From contig NW_026262593.1 in the NCBI RefSeq assembly GCF_021869535.1, positions 61,402,318 to 61,466,317 of the forward strand: a stretch of 64,000 bases of DNA. Direction: 5' to 3'. Below the pieces are notes generated by a model. The model saw nothing but the letters and a program-made list of their open reading frames with translations. It was not told the DNA's origin and did not search any database. The DNA is from Mytilus californianus. Lineage: Eukaryota > Mollusca > Bivalvia > Mytilida > Mytilidae. Position 1 is the first letter of the stretch. Each line of letters starts with the position of its first letter. This document shows positions 36,497-47,934 of the stretch, one piece after another. Position numbers and translations under genes: made by a program.

Positions 36497-36924
36497 GATT
36501 GATTGATTGATTGTTGGTTGCTTAACGTCCAGTGGCAAATATTTCATGCATATTCAGGACGAGAACAAATTAACAATAACTACAATAGGTAGGTTCTGTA
36601 ATAGGGGCGTCCGGGATTAAGGTCGAAGAAATTTAGACTGCCACGGGAAATGAGGGTATATTGGATAGGGACAGAAATTTAGCTTTGCAACAGGTCACCT
36701 ACGGACCCCTCGAAGAGTTGTTGCGAGGGTTCTTAACGTGCAAAGAGCGTGGCACTCTCTTTACACGAGGCATCGGATTTAACGTCCCCATTCTGACCGG
36801 ACGTGGCTGCAAATTTGTACATCCCGCACAGCTAAACGGACGCCCCACTTTAGCAAGGGTTTTACTGCCGGTCGGAGGAAGACCAATGGTGACCATACTT
36901 CTATTCCCCAGTCACCCTTGGGGG
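36497..36924 (-). mobile_element. 425-bp SINE, copy S4
   Basis: Full-length copy with the tail on the left. I could not find a clear flanking duplication. Confidence 0.88.
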
Positions 36925-37860
36925 TTATCAAAAGTAGAATTTTGTTAAATTACAATGAATTTTGAACCGGTAGGGGACTATGTATTGCCATGCAATACAC
37001 ACAGAATGCTTGTTATTTTCTATCGACATCTTTTAAAATTTTGGTTGAAATTTGACATATATAGTTATGGCGCAGGAGCCTCTCTGACTATTAATATCAG
37101 TATTCCAGCTTCTGGTGTAATCTCCTTAAAATTCCCAAGTGGCCGTTAATAATACTACTATCAAAACAATTTACTGTATTATTTTACGATTCCCCAGACA
37201 ATTTTAGCGATGTCAGATGAACAGTAACATACGTATATACCAGCATTGGGGACATTTATGCTGCCAGGAGATACTTTAAAGGTCGTATGCACAGCAACAC
37301 AAGTGAAAAACGTCGGGGTAATACAATCGCAAAAAAGGCAGTCGGAACAATTAAAGTAGGCTGATTTGATTATGAATATGCTAACAATACTTATAACCAA
37401 GTAAAAAGCCCAAATGGGGGAGGATCCAGAGATGTACATGTTCCAAAATCTTGGCTTTTAAATGATGGAATGTAACATGGGAAGAAATTGCTGTTTTTAG
37501 AAATGGGAAGTCCAACAGGGGAATGGTAACAGAGTTTTTGATTTTGTAATACGAAAAATTTCTATCTGTATCTTTTTGGAGTCTGATCGGAGAAACAATT
37601 CGTCTTTAATTTTGGCGTCACGAATGGAGTTTGCTTTGTTATTGCATGCATTTAGTATGACAAATTATTGAGATATTATGATGCATGTGACAATGCCAGG
37701 TGATGTTAAATGTAAATCAATCAGAACCATGCGTTTCATGTTCTGGTTATGATTGTAAAGGGGAAAAGGGGGGCGTGGCTTAGTTACAAATCAGTCTTAG
37801 AAGTCATATGCTATTGACTCGATGGCTCTCAGAGAAAATTCTACCAGACGTTAACACTAT
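36925..37860. other. Unassigned
   Basis: Short open segments only. A plus-strand stretch near 37240-37330 reads LGTFMLPGDTLKVVCTATQV but shows no family I recognise. Confidence 0.35.
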
Positions 37861-38895
37861 TCCTTCTAATGTAGATTTTTCTAACAGCTTCAGATGTATC
37901 ATGTTGGATCCATTACATTTGAGTTGTATTTAGCTTTTTGTAATTGTAGGATAAATCCCCCTGTAGCAATTTTCACTCGCGGCAGTATTTTTTGTACAAT
38001 TCGAGAGTCTGAAGTGGTAATACAAATCAACGGATGGCAATGACCAAATCTGTATATTGGTTCTTTCTCGTCCAAGATCTTTCTATGCCAGTATGTTTTA
38101 ATTTTATTGACCATACTTTTCTCTACGTTTCTTAGTTGATACAGCATCCAAAAAGTCCACAGGATCGGTTAGTTGATATTTGAAACAAAGGTACCTGTTG
38201 ATTTAGTTTCTAATTGACGATTGTTTTTTTTTTCATTCAACGACTGATTTGTCAGAACCTAATATATTTCCAAGTAATGTTATAAATTTTTTTTTTTTTA
38301 TTTCAGCATTTATGGGTAGTAATCCAGATCAATATATAGCTGGGTCAGCAGTTGAAATTGGTGAAGATAAGGTTTTTTAATCATTTTCTTATAGAAAGAC
38401 AAATATTTTCATAAGTTCCGAAGGTGGAATTAGATGTAGATGGGTCTAGTCCATTGTCTCCATGGAATCCATTTGCCATTAAACTGTACAAAGCTCTTCT
38501 TGCTTTCTTAATATTTTCCTCCGCTGTTAGTAATTGTGTGTTACAGGTTGATCTCTATCAACAGTAGACATTTTCCTTTCATCCATAAGAAGTGTCACAT
38601 CATTATGGATATTGCTATTAGGCAGTACAACACTTTCAGTAGGTTGTATTATATATGACTCTCTTTAACTGTAGTCGTTTGCTTTGTTAACTAATATTTG
38701 TGCTTTAAATTGAAAATTACTAATTATGGTAAGATCATTAGCATAAGTAAGCGCACTGCAGTTGATTGTTCCAATATGTCCTCCAAAACCAGTGTTACAT
38801 ATTTCGTTAAGTAGATCATTTACATACAGTTTGTAGTGTACCGACTTGTCGGACAACTTGTTCAATACTGAATGCATTAGATTGTTCAACGTTCC
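37860..38895 (-). pseudogene. Remnant of a third LINE: reverse transcriptase and C-terminal pieces
   Basis: Minus-strand pieces occur in coding order. From 38889 down to 38665 is a reverse-transcriptase block (LYVNDLLNEI, HIGTINC, and YANDLTIIS where active enzymes have YADD). Near 38440-38530 is a block with KKARRALYSLMANGFHGDNG. At 38147-37899 is a C-terminal stretch containing YWHRKILDEKEPIYRFGHCH and RVKIATGGFILQLQKAKYN. The order and motifs resemble CR1-like LINEs. Frames change between pieces and the catalytic Asp is lost, so it is inactive. Confidence 0.6.
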
Positions 38896-39736
38896 ACCTC
38901 AATGTGACTAGTATGTTCTATTGCATTTAAGAATTGTTTAATTGTTTTCTTTATTTTTTTTTATTTAGAAATGGCAGAGAGATTGTAATGAAGACTAGAT
39001 CAGAAGATTGATCTTCGGCTAATACCAGATCTGAAACAAGCTTTTCTCGGGAAAGCATATGGTTAGTTGTTTAAAACGATTATATAGCGCTGTGTAAAGT
39101 AGTTCGTGTGGCGTATTTAATATATATACTGTCTATTTGTGTATTATTATAGTTTTGTAGGTGAACTCACTGGTACAATTTAATTGTAGGTTTATTTCAA
39201 CATCTTTTAAAAGAATAATGACCCCTGAAAATATTTATTATATGGTAAGAGCATTCATTTGTTCTGTGGCTTTGAACTAAATTACGGTAGAGTGTGGCAT
39301 CAGTCGTAAGCAAATTACCTTGAACAAAGTAAGAGCCAGAGGATTTTTCTTGAAAAGAAAGTATCCTCTATTAGAAAAAACGCACATTTATAACCATTAG
39401 CATACATGTACTATATGAATTTTCCCATCAGAAAATGGAAAATTATTAGTATTCTTTTAAACAATAAAAACTAAATTGTAGGCTTTAAATTTCAGTTTGA
39501 TGCCAAAAAATATTGATTGATTGGTTGGTTAAAGGGATCAAACGTCACTGTAACAGATATTTCAGCTATTTTGTGTCGGTCAGTTTCAGTTGCTGATGAA
39601 GCCATAAAACCTGGGGTGATCCCAAGAACTAACAGTAGAATATCACTTTTATTTGCCATTTTAATATTAACGCATACAATTTTTTTTAAGTTGCATTATG
39701 GTATGACATAGTCGTCGTCATTCTTGTTGAGGTTCA
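38896..39736. other. No recognisable gene
   Basis: AT-rich sequence without domains, repeats or reliable splice borders. Confidence 0.4.
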
Positions 39737-39991
39737 GAATGATTGGTTGATTGATTGTTGGTGTTTTAACGCCACTTTTGGGCAATTTCGTGGTGGCCAG
39801 TTGTTATTGGTGGAGGAAGCCGGAGTGCCCAAAGAAAACCACCGACCTACGATAGGGAAACTAACAACCCTAGTCAATAAAAATTGGAGTCGAGTGCACC
39901 CATATGAGCGGGGTTCGAACACACAACCTCAGTGTTGACTCGCTAGTGATTACAATAGTAACTACTTAGACCACTCGGCCACCGAGCCCCC
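39737..39991 (-). mobile_element. tRNA-headed SINE with (AATC) tail
   Basis: On the minus strand a tRNA-Ser/Leu-like head starts near 39991 (GGCTCGGTGGCCGAGTGGTC, A box; long variable arm; B box GTGTTCGAACC near 39915). A central block GCACTCCGGCTTCCTCCACC follows. The 3' end GGCGTTAAAACACCAACAAT leads into CAATCAACC. That 3' end resembles the LINE and 425-bp SINE ends. The internal pol III promoter is intact by eye. Confidence 0.85.
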
Positions 39992-40002
39992 GGGGGTTCA
40001 TA

Positions 40003-41130
40003 TTGAAGAACAGAAAACAGATCAAGATTTATGGAATCGTCAATTCGGACAGCGATTCTGACCCTATGGGATACTTCACACCAAAGAAAAAGCGGCACAG
40101 AAGGTTTATACACGACGGGTTTTCCAAAAAAACTGCCAAGTACCACAAAGTTTCATCAGATAAATATTGCACCATGAATGCAGAAGTAATACTTCTAGAA
40201 TAACAAGACCGTTGTTATCCGCTCTTAATAAACAGTCTGATCAGCATCTTGATAAATTTCATAAAACAGCAAATTCTCACTGCCAGAAGGTAACCCAAGA
40301 CGATGCTATTCAAGGGTCAGAGATATACTTTAGTCAAACTGATGAACCACATGTACAGGAACAGTAAATATTGTTTAATTTCTTTGACAGATGAGGAAGA
40401 TGTATCTTCCCTTTCTGAACTCAATTCCAGCTCATCGGATAGTTTTATAAAGGACCATTCCACCACCGACTATTCCGATGAAAATTCAGGCACAGAAAAT
40501 ACCTCAAGAGGTAATGTGGCAAAACCATTATATGATGATGATTATAAGTATAATGCCTATACTCTAATGATGCTTTATGTAACAAAAAAATCCTATATCA
40601 AGAAATAGTTTTGATTGATTGATTGTTGGTTGCTTAACGTCCAGTGGCAAATATTTCATGCATATTCAGGACGAGAACAAATTAACAATAAATACAATAG
40701 GTAAGTTCTGTAATGTAGGCCGTCAGGGAAGAAGGTCGGGGGAAATTTAGACTGTCACTGGAAAATGAGGGTAAATTGGATAGGGACAGAAATTTTGCCT
40801 TGCAACAGGTCACCTACGGACCCCTCAAAGAGTTGTTGCAAGGGTTCTTTGCGTGCAGAGAGCGTGGTTCTCTCTCTACACGAGGCATCGGATTTAACGT
40901 CCCCATTCTGACCGGACGTGGCTGCGTACTTGTACATCCCGCACAACCAAACGGACGCCCCACTTTGGCAAGGGTTCTACTGCCGGTCGGAAGAAGACCT
41001 GTAGTGACTATATTTCTATTCCCCAGTCACCCTTGGTGAACAAAAATAGTTTTGAAGAACTTTTGCAGATGCTGTCTATATTGATGCCACCAAGTTCTGT
41101 ATTAAGGTGTAATAGTACGTCACATCCGGT
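40003..41130 (+). pseudogene. Coding remnant of a transposon-type protein, N-terminal, split by a SINE
   Basis: Open pieces in successive frames (40003-40203, 40167-40367, 40303-40608) give a Lys/Arg segment (TPKKKRHRRF), then a Ser/Asp-rich acidic segment (SSLSELNSSSSDSF), then YNAYTLMMLYVT. When the SINE at 40615-41043 is removed, the sequence continues in frame after NPISRN as SFEELLQMLSILMPPSS. This succession (acidic stretch, hydrophobic LLL...Y.., then a DLL.L(L/I) helix) resembles the N-terminus of a family of transposon-encoded proteins common in animals. No catalytic part is present. Confidence 0.35.
40615..41043 (-). mobile_element. 425-bp SINE, copy S5
   Basis: Full length, tail on the left. 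A 12-bp duplication AAATAGTTTTGA lies at 40603-40614 and 41044-41055. Confidence 0.92.
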
Positions 41131-42095
41131 TGCATACGCAAATAGGTCGAAAGAAAAAGTATGCCTTTGAATTTGACAGTTGTAGGTAATTAATCCTATA
41201 TTTCATTGCAGTAAAACATTTTTGGTCAAAAACATATATCTTAGGTATTTCAAAGCACCATTATTTTTTATTTGGGGTTTCTATAGAATATTTTGGAAAC
41301 TTGAGGTTACATGGTTACTAAAGCTTGTACACAGGTTAAAAAAAGTGGAAAATTTGATTGGTTAACATCCAGTGATGGTTATTTTCTTATATGCAATGAA
41401 ATGTTATGTGAATTTTTTTCTAGAGTACTGGACAGGATAAAACTTGACTCATGCCAAGTATTTCTTTATTTGAAACAAAGATAAATTCTGCACAATTTTT
41501 TTAAAAGTGCAAATTTGACAAAAGACTTATAGGGGAAAATCAAAGGTGGTATTACACCTAATATGGGTAGCTGTACATTCATGTTTGGCCTGGTGAGTAC
41601 TCTCATGTGTTATAAGTTCTTGCTAAGTGAAATTTGACAAAACATGAAATATTCTGAGTGGATTGAGTCTCCAAAACACATTTTATGAGAACATTTCCAT
41701 TATATTTTACGAGTTTTAAATAGAATGAAGAGGATATTCTTAATTTAAATATTTTGAGAAAAAGGTTAATAATAATTGGAATATTGCAAAGGACTTGGAT
41801 GTTAATTCCCATTTGTTGCCTAAGCTAATATCCATAACGAAAACAGAAGTGTAGAAGTACTCGAATGATAGGGGTGAAATAAAATGTGGAAAAGAGTTAG
41901 GGATATATATAAAAAAAATCAATCAGTGATCAAACCCAGATTCAGAGATCAGACTTAGTTTCAGAGTATACCCAATTATGTGAACCAGTATATAGTACAA
42001 ATAATGCAAATGTTAGATATGGCATATTTGTTTATATTTAAAAGTTTCTAATGTAGTAAAAGAGAATTTTGCTTAATGTAACTTCTGCTTTTCAG
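41056..42095. other. No recognisable gene
   Basis: AT-rich. Apart from the end of the remnant above, I see only short spurious frames. Confidence 0.4.
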
Positions 42096-42170
42096 ATGGC
42101 TTCAGATATGCTCAATGCAAAGCTACCGGTATCAAAGAGAGGGAATGCTTACGAGTGTGTTAGATGCCAG
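42096..42170 (+). CDS. Candidate exon, 25 codons
   Basis: The segment lies between a strong acceptor (TTCTGCTTTTCAG) and a consensus donor (GTAAGT). The frame starts with ATG (MASDMLNAKLPVSK) and ends with ECVRCQ, whose C-x2-C could be half of a zinc site. Its strand is opposite to the gene at 43921-45613. No partner exon was identified. Confidence 0.4.
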
Positions 42171-42888
42171 GTAAGTAAAATAAAATTGATGGATGGATAA
42201 CAACTGTCATATTCCTGACTTGGTACAGGCATTTTTTTATGTAGAAAATGGTGGATTGAACCTGGTTTTATAGCTAGCTAAACCTCACATTTGTATGACA
42301 GTCGCATCAAATTCAAAAGCCAGTGATTAATTCCTATAAAAATGTGGTCCACCATCTCAACCCTAAAGTTTTTTTGACCATTTTTGTTTAAGCACTGTTT
42401 AAGTCACAATGTTGATTTCAGTTAAAATTCCGTTTTTTAATCTCTTAAAAGAGGGTGGTAAAGGGTTATTTTTATGCAACATGTTGTGCCATTTTTTATT
42501 TCATGTGCAGCATTCGTTAATCGTTGTGTTTCCTGCAATTGGTGAAAAGATAAAAGACGCTGCAAAGTGCAAGCAATTATTATTATATTTCTGTTCTCGA
42601 AATACACAATTTTATTTGGTGACCTTCTGTGCAAAAATACCCCCCCCCCCTTTTAACACCCTCTTATAATAATTCTTCTTAGGGACTATAATTATGGATA
42701 CAAATCAGACTACGCAAAAGTTGTCAGATCGTCTGACATTTCTGATATAAAATGGTTCAGTCTGGTAAAATTTGGTTGAATTCCAGACCGAATGTCTAGT
42801 ATTGCAAGGATAAATCTGTTAAGCAATTTGAGGCATGCATAGTCTGGTAAAATAACATTCGGTCTGGTAAAGCAGGTCAGTCAGGGGC

Positions 42889-43920
42889 ACTACTTGTACA
42901 AGTTATTTTTTTTTACTTGAAGAAGTAAATAAAATACACTTATATAAGTAAATTTATTATAATCATATTTTTATAAGGTTTGAATAATTTCCCCTTAATT
43001 TTCTAAAACAAATTTACTTATACAAGTAATTTTTTTTTACAATCCCTAAAATTCTCAAGTTTTAAGATGTAAACACAGGCCTTAAACAATTTTTCTCTGG
43101 TTAGCTCATAATTTTTAATTAGAGTTCATCCTTTCATCTCATTAAATCAACAAAGAAACTAATTGAGCAAAGATCTTATGTATTTGCACAAGGCCTTCAA
43201 AAATTGCACCCTGGAGGCTTGTAAATGAGCAGTATTTTGAAGATAACAGACAAATGAGAATTTCATTGTCCATGAAATTACACTTCAATGATTAGTAAAG
43301 ACATCTGCAAAGGACAGACAATTAAAAAGTTTATTAGAGCAAAGAAGTTTGGAGAAATTCAAGAAAAGAAGATAGTATGACCTTTTTTACTTGTATAAGT
43401 ATTATTGATTGATTGTTAGTTGCTTAACGTCCAGTGGCAAATATTTCATGCATATTCAGGACGAGAACAAATTAACAATAAATACAATAGGTAGGTTCTG
43501 TAATAGAGGAGTCAGGGACTAAGGTCGGAGAAATTTAGACTGCCACGGGAAATGAGGGTATATTGGATAGGGACAGAAATTTAGCCTTGAAACAGGTCAC
43601 CTACGGTCCCTCAAAGAGTTGTTGCAAGGGTTCTTAACGTGCAAAGAGCTTGGCACTCTCTTTACACGAGGCATTCTGACCGGACGTGGCTGCAAATTTG
43701 TACATCCCGCACAGCCAAACGGACGCCCCACTTTAGCAAGGGTTTTACTGCCGGTCGGAGGAAGACCAATGGTGACCATACTTCTATTCCCCAGTCACCC
43801 TTGGGGTTACTTGTATAAGTAAAAAAGTTTGAATGTCTAAGGGACATTACTATGCCATTAAAATAATTTACCTATACAAGTAAATAAAAATACACTTGTA
43901 TAAGTATCTTAAAAATTTAC
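42889..43920. repeat. Cluster of ACTTRTAYAAGT palindromes
   Basis: The palindrome core occurs at about 42893 (ACTTGTACAAGT), 43017 (TTACTTATACAAGTAA), 43387 and 43807 (ACTTGTATAAGT, duplicated by a SINE), 43873 and 43893. The 42.93-kb and 43.88-kb sites share a longer context, AAGTAAATAAAA followed by TACACTT. They may mark the ends and middle of a small unrecognised element. Confidence 0.6.
43402..43806 (-). mobile_element. 425-bp SINE, copy S6
   Basis: A 15-bp duplication TTACTTGTATAAGTA lies at 43387-43401 and 43807-43821. An internal deletion removes a few codons' worth of sequence near 43675. Confidence 0.92.
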
Positions 43921-45613
43921 TTTTCCAATCCCATATGCTTTCAAAACTGTCAAACCATTTTGAGAATAATTAAAATTACTAAATGATGAAATGGAAGGAA
44001 TTGCTTTGACAGATAGTTTTAGAACATTTCCATCAATTTCCACAATTTTACATTTGTAACTTTTGTTGTTTCTCGAATCAATTGCCTGAAATAGAAATTC
44101 ATTTTTTAATCAAATTAATTATGGTGGTTGAATGTTTGCAATATTGAATGTTAAATTTAAAACACTTGACAGCCTCTTCATAACTCTTTCTCTTTTGTTG
44201 ACCTCTATTGTCTCTGAACTTCCGATGTCAAACTAAGCGAATAAGCTATGTGAAATGTGGAGATAGAACAGTCTTGTTTTGACAAAAACTTGCATCATAG
44301 AAGTAAAAGGAGATAGACTATTGCACCTGGATCTTCATTATCCCTTTTTTTTAAATGAATTGGACATAAAGCAAAATAAACCTCACATGAAGTAACGTCT
44401 GCAGATCTAGAGGTGATTATTGATACAGTCATTGAAACAATCCTATAAATAAAGGCCATCCTCTGGAAGACAGGTGACCTTTGAAATGAGGTTCAAGTTC
44501 ATATGTATTACTGATCATTACTACAGCAGGCAGGTAATCAGGTGGCCTGCCAGACAGGTCTTCCAGTAAGTGAGGTGAAATTTATAGCAGTTTTGACTGA
44601 CATTATGTGTAATGATGATTAAAGGATTTAGTTTGTATATTGTTCCAGACGACCTTTAATTTGTGATGAGACTTAAAACTGGATATTAATGTTGTAACTC
44701 CACATTTTAGTTTTTGTATTGTTTAGTTGCTGTCTTTTTGGAAATTGGTATATCACTTAACCTCATATACAATCTTAATCAAATACATATCTTAAAAGCA
44801 AAATACATAAATGAATACCTTTTTCATGTCATATGCATCCAACACATTGTGTCCTTCATTTACATATCTTTCAATTTCAGCCTTGATATGAGATGCTTTC
44901 CTGTCAAAGGCCCCTTTTCCATCCTGGGCTTTTGAGAAATTATAGGATGATAATATAGGTCCCAGATTGGCATAGATCATTGCCAGTGTGAGTGTGCTTT
45001 TATAACACCCAGCATTGTCTGACCAAAAGCTAACATCTTTGATTTCTAGCTTGACAGTTGATAAATCAGAAACAATATCACATAAAATTGATGCTGTGGT
45101 AAAGGCATCCTGAACAACTGGACATGGGAACAGATGAACATATGTCACTGCTTGAAGACCACTTTCACCATTAATCAAGCATACACCAATGTGCCAATTG
45201 ACCCCACGTATACCAAACCAGTCTGTTTGTCCCTCTCTGAATTTTCGGGGCAGAAATTTCATTGTCCAATCTAACATGACAATTGCTTTGGATTCATCAA
45301 GCGAAGAAATGACATGATTTTTAGCACGTAGTTGATTTTTTGATCGGACAATGTGTTTTTTCCATTCCACAATATTGTCAATTGCATTGGTAGTTTTGAA
45401 CAATATTTCATCATACCGATCTTCAATATTTTCAGTTTCCAGTAATTGAACCCTTCTCCTTATTTCATCTAGCAAATCTGACAGCTGCAAACATTTAGGA
45501 CAACCACTTAAATGTTGATGATCACAGCATTCATTTTTAAAATGAAGATCTTTGTCATTCAGGGAGAAGGTCATGTAATGGTCTTTGATATCAGTCTTCT
45601 CTTCAAGCTGTAT
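43921..45613 (-). CDS. Two exons of a conserved protein with transposase-like motifs
   Basis: Exon 1 (45613-44819, 265 codons) and exon 2 (44085-43921, 55 codons) join in the same phase: donor AAG/GTATTC, acceptor TTTCTATTTCAG, next donor AAAA/GTAAAT. Exon 1 has a Cys/His cluster (CCDHQHLSGCPKC), then a coiled-coil-like stretch. Next comes a folded region with DWTMKFLPRKFREGQ, SFWSDNAGCYK and QDGKGAFDRKASHIKAEIER, and exon 2 closes with SSFSNFNY and LKAYGIGK. I recall the same motif series (DNAGCY; GGKG.CDR.AA.IK) in many uncharacterised bivalve and cnidarian proteins. The spaced Asp residues and multi-copy nature suggest a transposase-like, possibly DDE, origin, but that is inference. The exons read cleanly. 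Start and end exons were not found. Confidence 0.6.
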
Positions 45614-46289
45614 CTAATGGGAATAAAACATTTGGCAATTTTAAATCTGCTATTTTGAATCCTAATGTTTTTTCATGCATACTTGGATGATAATCAGTCT
45701 TCAAATTCTTTATTTTTTTATTTGAATATCCTTTTAACAAGAATGTATTCATAGTGCACGAATGCCACACTCGCACTATCATTTTCTATGTTCAATCGAC
45801 CGTGAAATTGGGTAAAAACTCTTAATTTGGCATTTAAAGTAGTAATATCATATAACAAGGAACATGTGTACTAAGTTTCAAGTTGATTGGACTTCAACTT
45901 CATTAAATAAAATGCTCCGCTGGGCGCAGCTTGATACGACTGCAGAGGTCCAACCCTGAACAGTTGGGGCAAGTATGGACACAACATTCAAGCTTGATAC
46001 AGCTCTGAATTTGGATTGTGATTAAATATTTGACACAGCATAGGTTTCTGACACAGAATGAATGTGGTCTAAGAACTTAAAAAATTTTAATTTACCTATT
46101 ATGTTCCAATATCCAAAATCTAAATACATACACGGTTAGATTCAGCATATCAAATAACCCCAAGAATCAAACCATATCATTATTATTAGCTTTTATATAT
46201 AAATAAAAAATAACCAACTTAAAAAGGAAAATAAAAGAGGGAAAAAAACCCAAAAGAAAAATAAATCCCCCCCCCCCAAATTTTTTGAA

Positions 46290-46745
46290 CCCTCTTATGA
46301 TTCATCACCCCCATACTCAATTCCAGCCTTCCCTTTGTGGTATGGTACCTTGCAGTACAATTTCAGAGAGATCCATACACTTGAACACAAATTATTGTCT
46401 GGAAACTGTAAAAATGCTTGTTTTTTTGGCCCCTTTTTGCCCCCCAATTCCTAAACGTTTAGGGCAATTACCCCCAAACTCAAACCCAGCTTTCCCTTTG
46501 AGATATGGAACCTGTTAGTACAATTTCATAAAGATCCATACACTAACACACAAGTTATTGTCCTGAAACAAGAAAAATGCTTGTTTTTTGCCCCTTATTC
46601 CTAATATTTTGAGGCAATTAACCCCAAAATCAATCCCAGCCTTCCTTTTGTGATATGGTACCTTGCAGTACAATTTCAGAGAGATCCATACACTTGAACA
46701 CAAGTTATTGTCTGGAAACTAGAAAAATGCTTATTTTTAGCCCCT
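46290..46745. repeat. Tandem ~159-bp repeat, three units
   Basis: Units near 46301, 46460 and 46617 share words such as CAGCCTTCC(C/T)TTTG, TACAATTTCA, AGATCCATACACT, ACAAGTTATTGTC and AAAAATGCTT. The last unit runs directly into the Gag remnant. Confidence 0.75.
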
Positions 46746-47480
46746 TTTTCGTAAACGACTGAATGAAGCAAAGGCCAGAACTACTTTACCGTTATATCTA
46801 GAGGACAGTGCAATGAGGTGGTACATTAGTTTGGATGATGATATTAAAGGAGATTATGATCTATTGAAAGAATCATTTCAAGCAAGATTCCAACCAGATC
46901 CCAGAACTAAATGGCAAAAGACTGCTGAACTGTATACAGTAACTCAGAACCAATCTACTGTTGATTGATTGATTGATTGTTGGTTGCGTAACGTCCAGTG
47001 GCAAATATTTCATGCATATTCAGGACGAGAACAAATTAACAATAAATAGGTTGGTTCTGTAGTAGATGCGTCTGGGATTGAGATCGGAGAAATTTAGACT
47101 GCCACGGGAAATGAGGGTATATTGGATAGGGACAGAAATTTAGCCTTGCAACAGGTCACCTACGGGCCTCTCAAAGAGTTGTTGCAAGGGTTCTTAGCGT
47201 GCAAAGAGCGTGGCACTCTCTTTACACGAGGCATCGGATTTAACGTCCCCATTCTGACCGGACGTGGCTACAAATTTGTACATCCCGCATAGCCAAATGG
47301 ACGCCCCACTTTGGCGAGGGTTTTACCGCCGGTCGGAGGAAGACCAATGGTGACCATACTTCTATTCCCCAGTCACCCTTGGGGGTAATCTACTGTTGAG
47401 GATTACATTGCTAGAATAACGACTAAAACAGCAGAATTGCAGCTGCCAGATGAACAGACTTTTCCCCCATATCTAACGCA
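46742..47480 (+). pseudogene. LTR-retrotransposon Gag remnant, split by a SINE
   Basis: The plus-strand frame reads RLNEAKARTTLPLYLEDSA, then MRWYISLDDDI, then LLKESFQARFQPD, and (after removing the SINE) VEDYIARITTKTAELQLPD. This is the order seen in the retrotransposon Gag domain of Gypsy-type elements: A..(Y)L...A..W, then F...F......, then V..Y......A. No capsid start, zinc knuckle or pol was found, so it is an isolated fragment. It follows a tandem-repeat array and decays near 47480. Confidence 0.6.
46965..47386 (-). mobile_element. 425-bp SINE, copy S7, inside the Gag remnant
   Basis: The 13-bp duplication AATCTACTGTTGA is at 46952-46964 and 47387-47399. Excision restores the Gag reading frame. 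Confidence 0.93.
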
Positions 47481-47934
47481 TTCTTATAGGAGCAACACCC
47501 TGCTTCTTAGTAATGGTAGGAAACACCGTTACTACACCTACTCTAACCAACTCCTTCCTCCAACCGGCCTTTCAATCATAAGATATGTTCCCTGTTCTGG
47601 TGGGCATTGACCACACTATGTGTTGGGGGAAATACTTATCAATTCTCAACAAGATTTTATACTATATTTAATTTTGCCGGTTGTTTTTCTCCGCTTCGAA
47701 ACCACAATGTCGTGTAAAACAGCTACATGTGGTAAGTGTATCCTTGGAATAGGAGGCGTCACGTTACCACAACTAGAGTTGACAAACTTATTTGTGACTT
47801 TATTACAATTATTAACATCATTGTAAATAATTACTTTTGCTCATCGTGAGCCCTTTAATTGGTATAAAATACTTCTTTCTGAGTAGTGGGAAAGATTTGT
47901 AACTCATCTAGATGGGTTACGTTTTCGTGTCTTA

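Noticed and set aside
36661-36948. Open frames of 60-134 codons in every copy of the 425-bp repeat (MDRDRNLALQQ... and antisense MVTIGLPP...)
   Set aside because: Both strands are open at once, the frames end at different flanking points in each copy, and start sites coincide with repeat structure. Conservation is explained by recent copying of the repeat, so they are not listed as genes.
39900-39991. Functional tRNA-Ser/Leu gene on the minus strand
   Set aside because: The tRNA-like head is fused to a SINE body and (AATC) tail, and the same unit recurs at 28.8 kb. It is a SINE.
46285-46703. Frames in the 46.3-kb repeat as conserved peptides
   Set aside because: They are present on both strands and follow the tandem period; no independent coding evidence.
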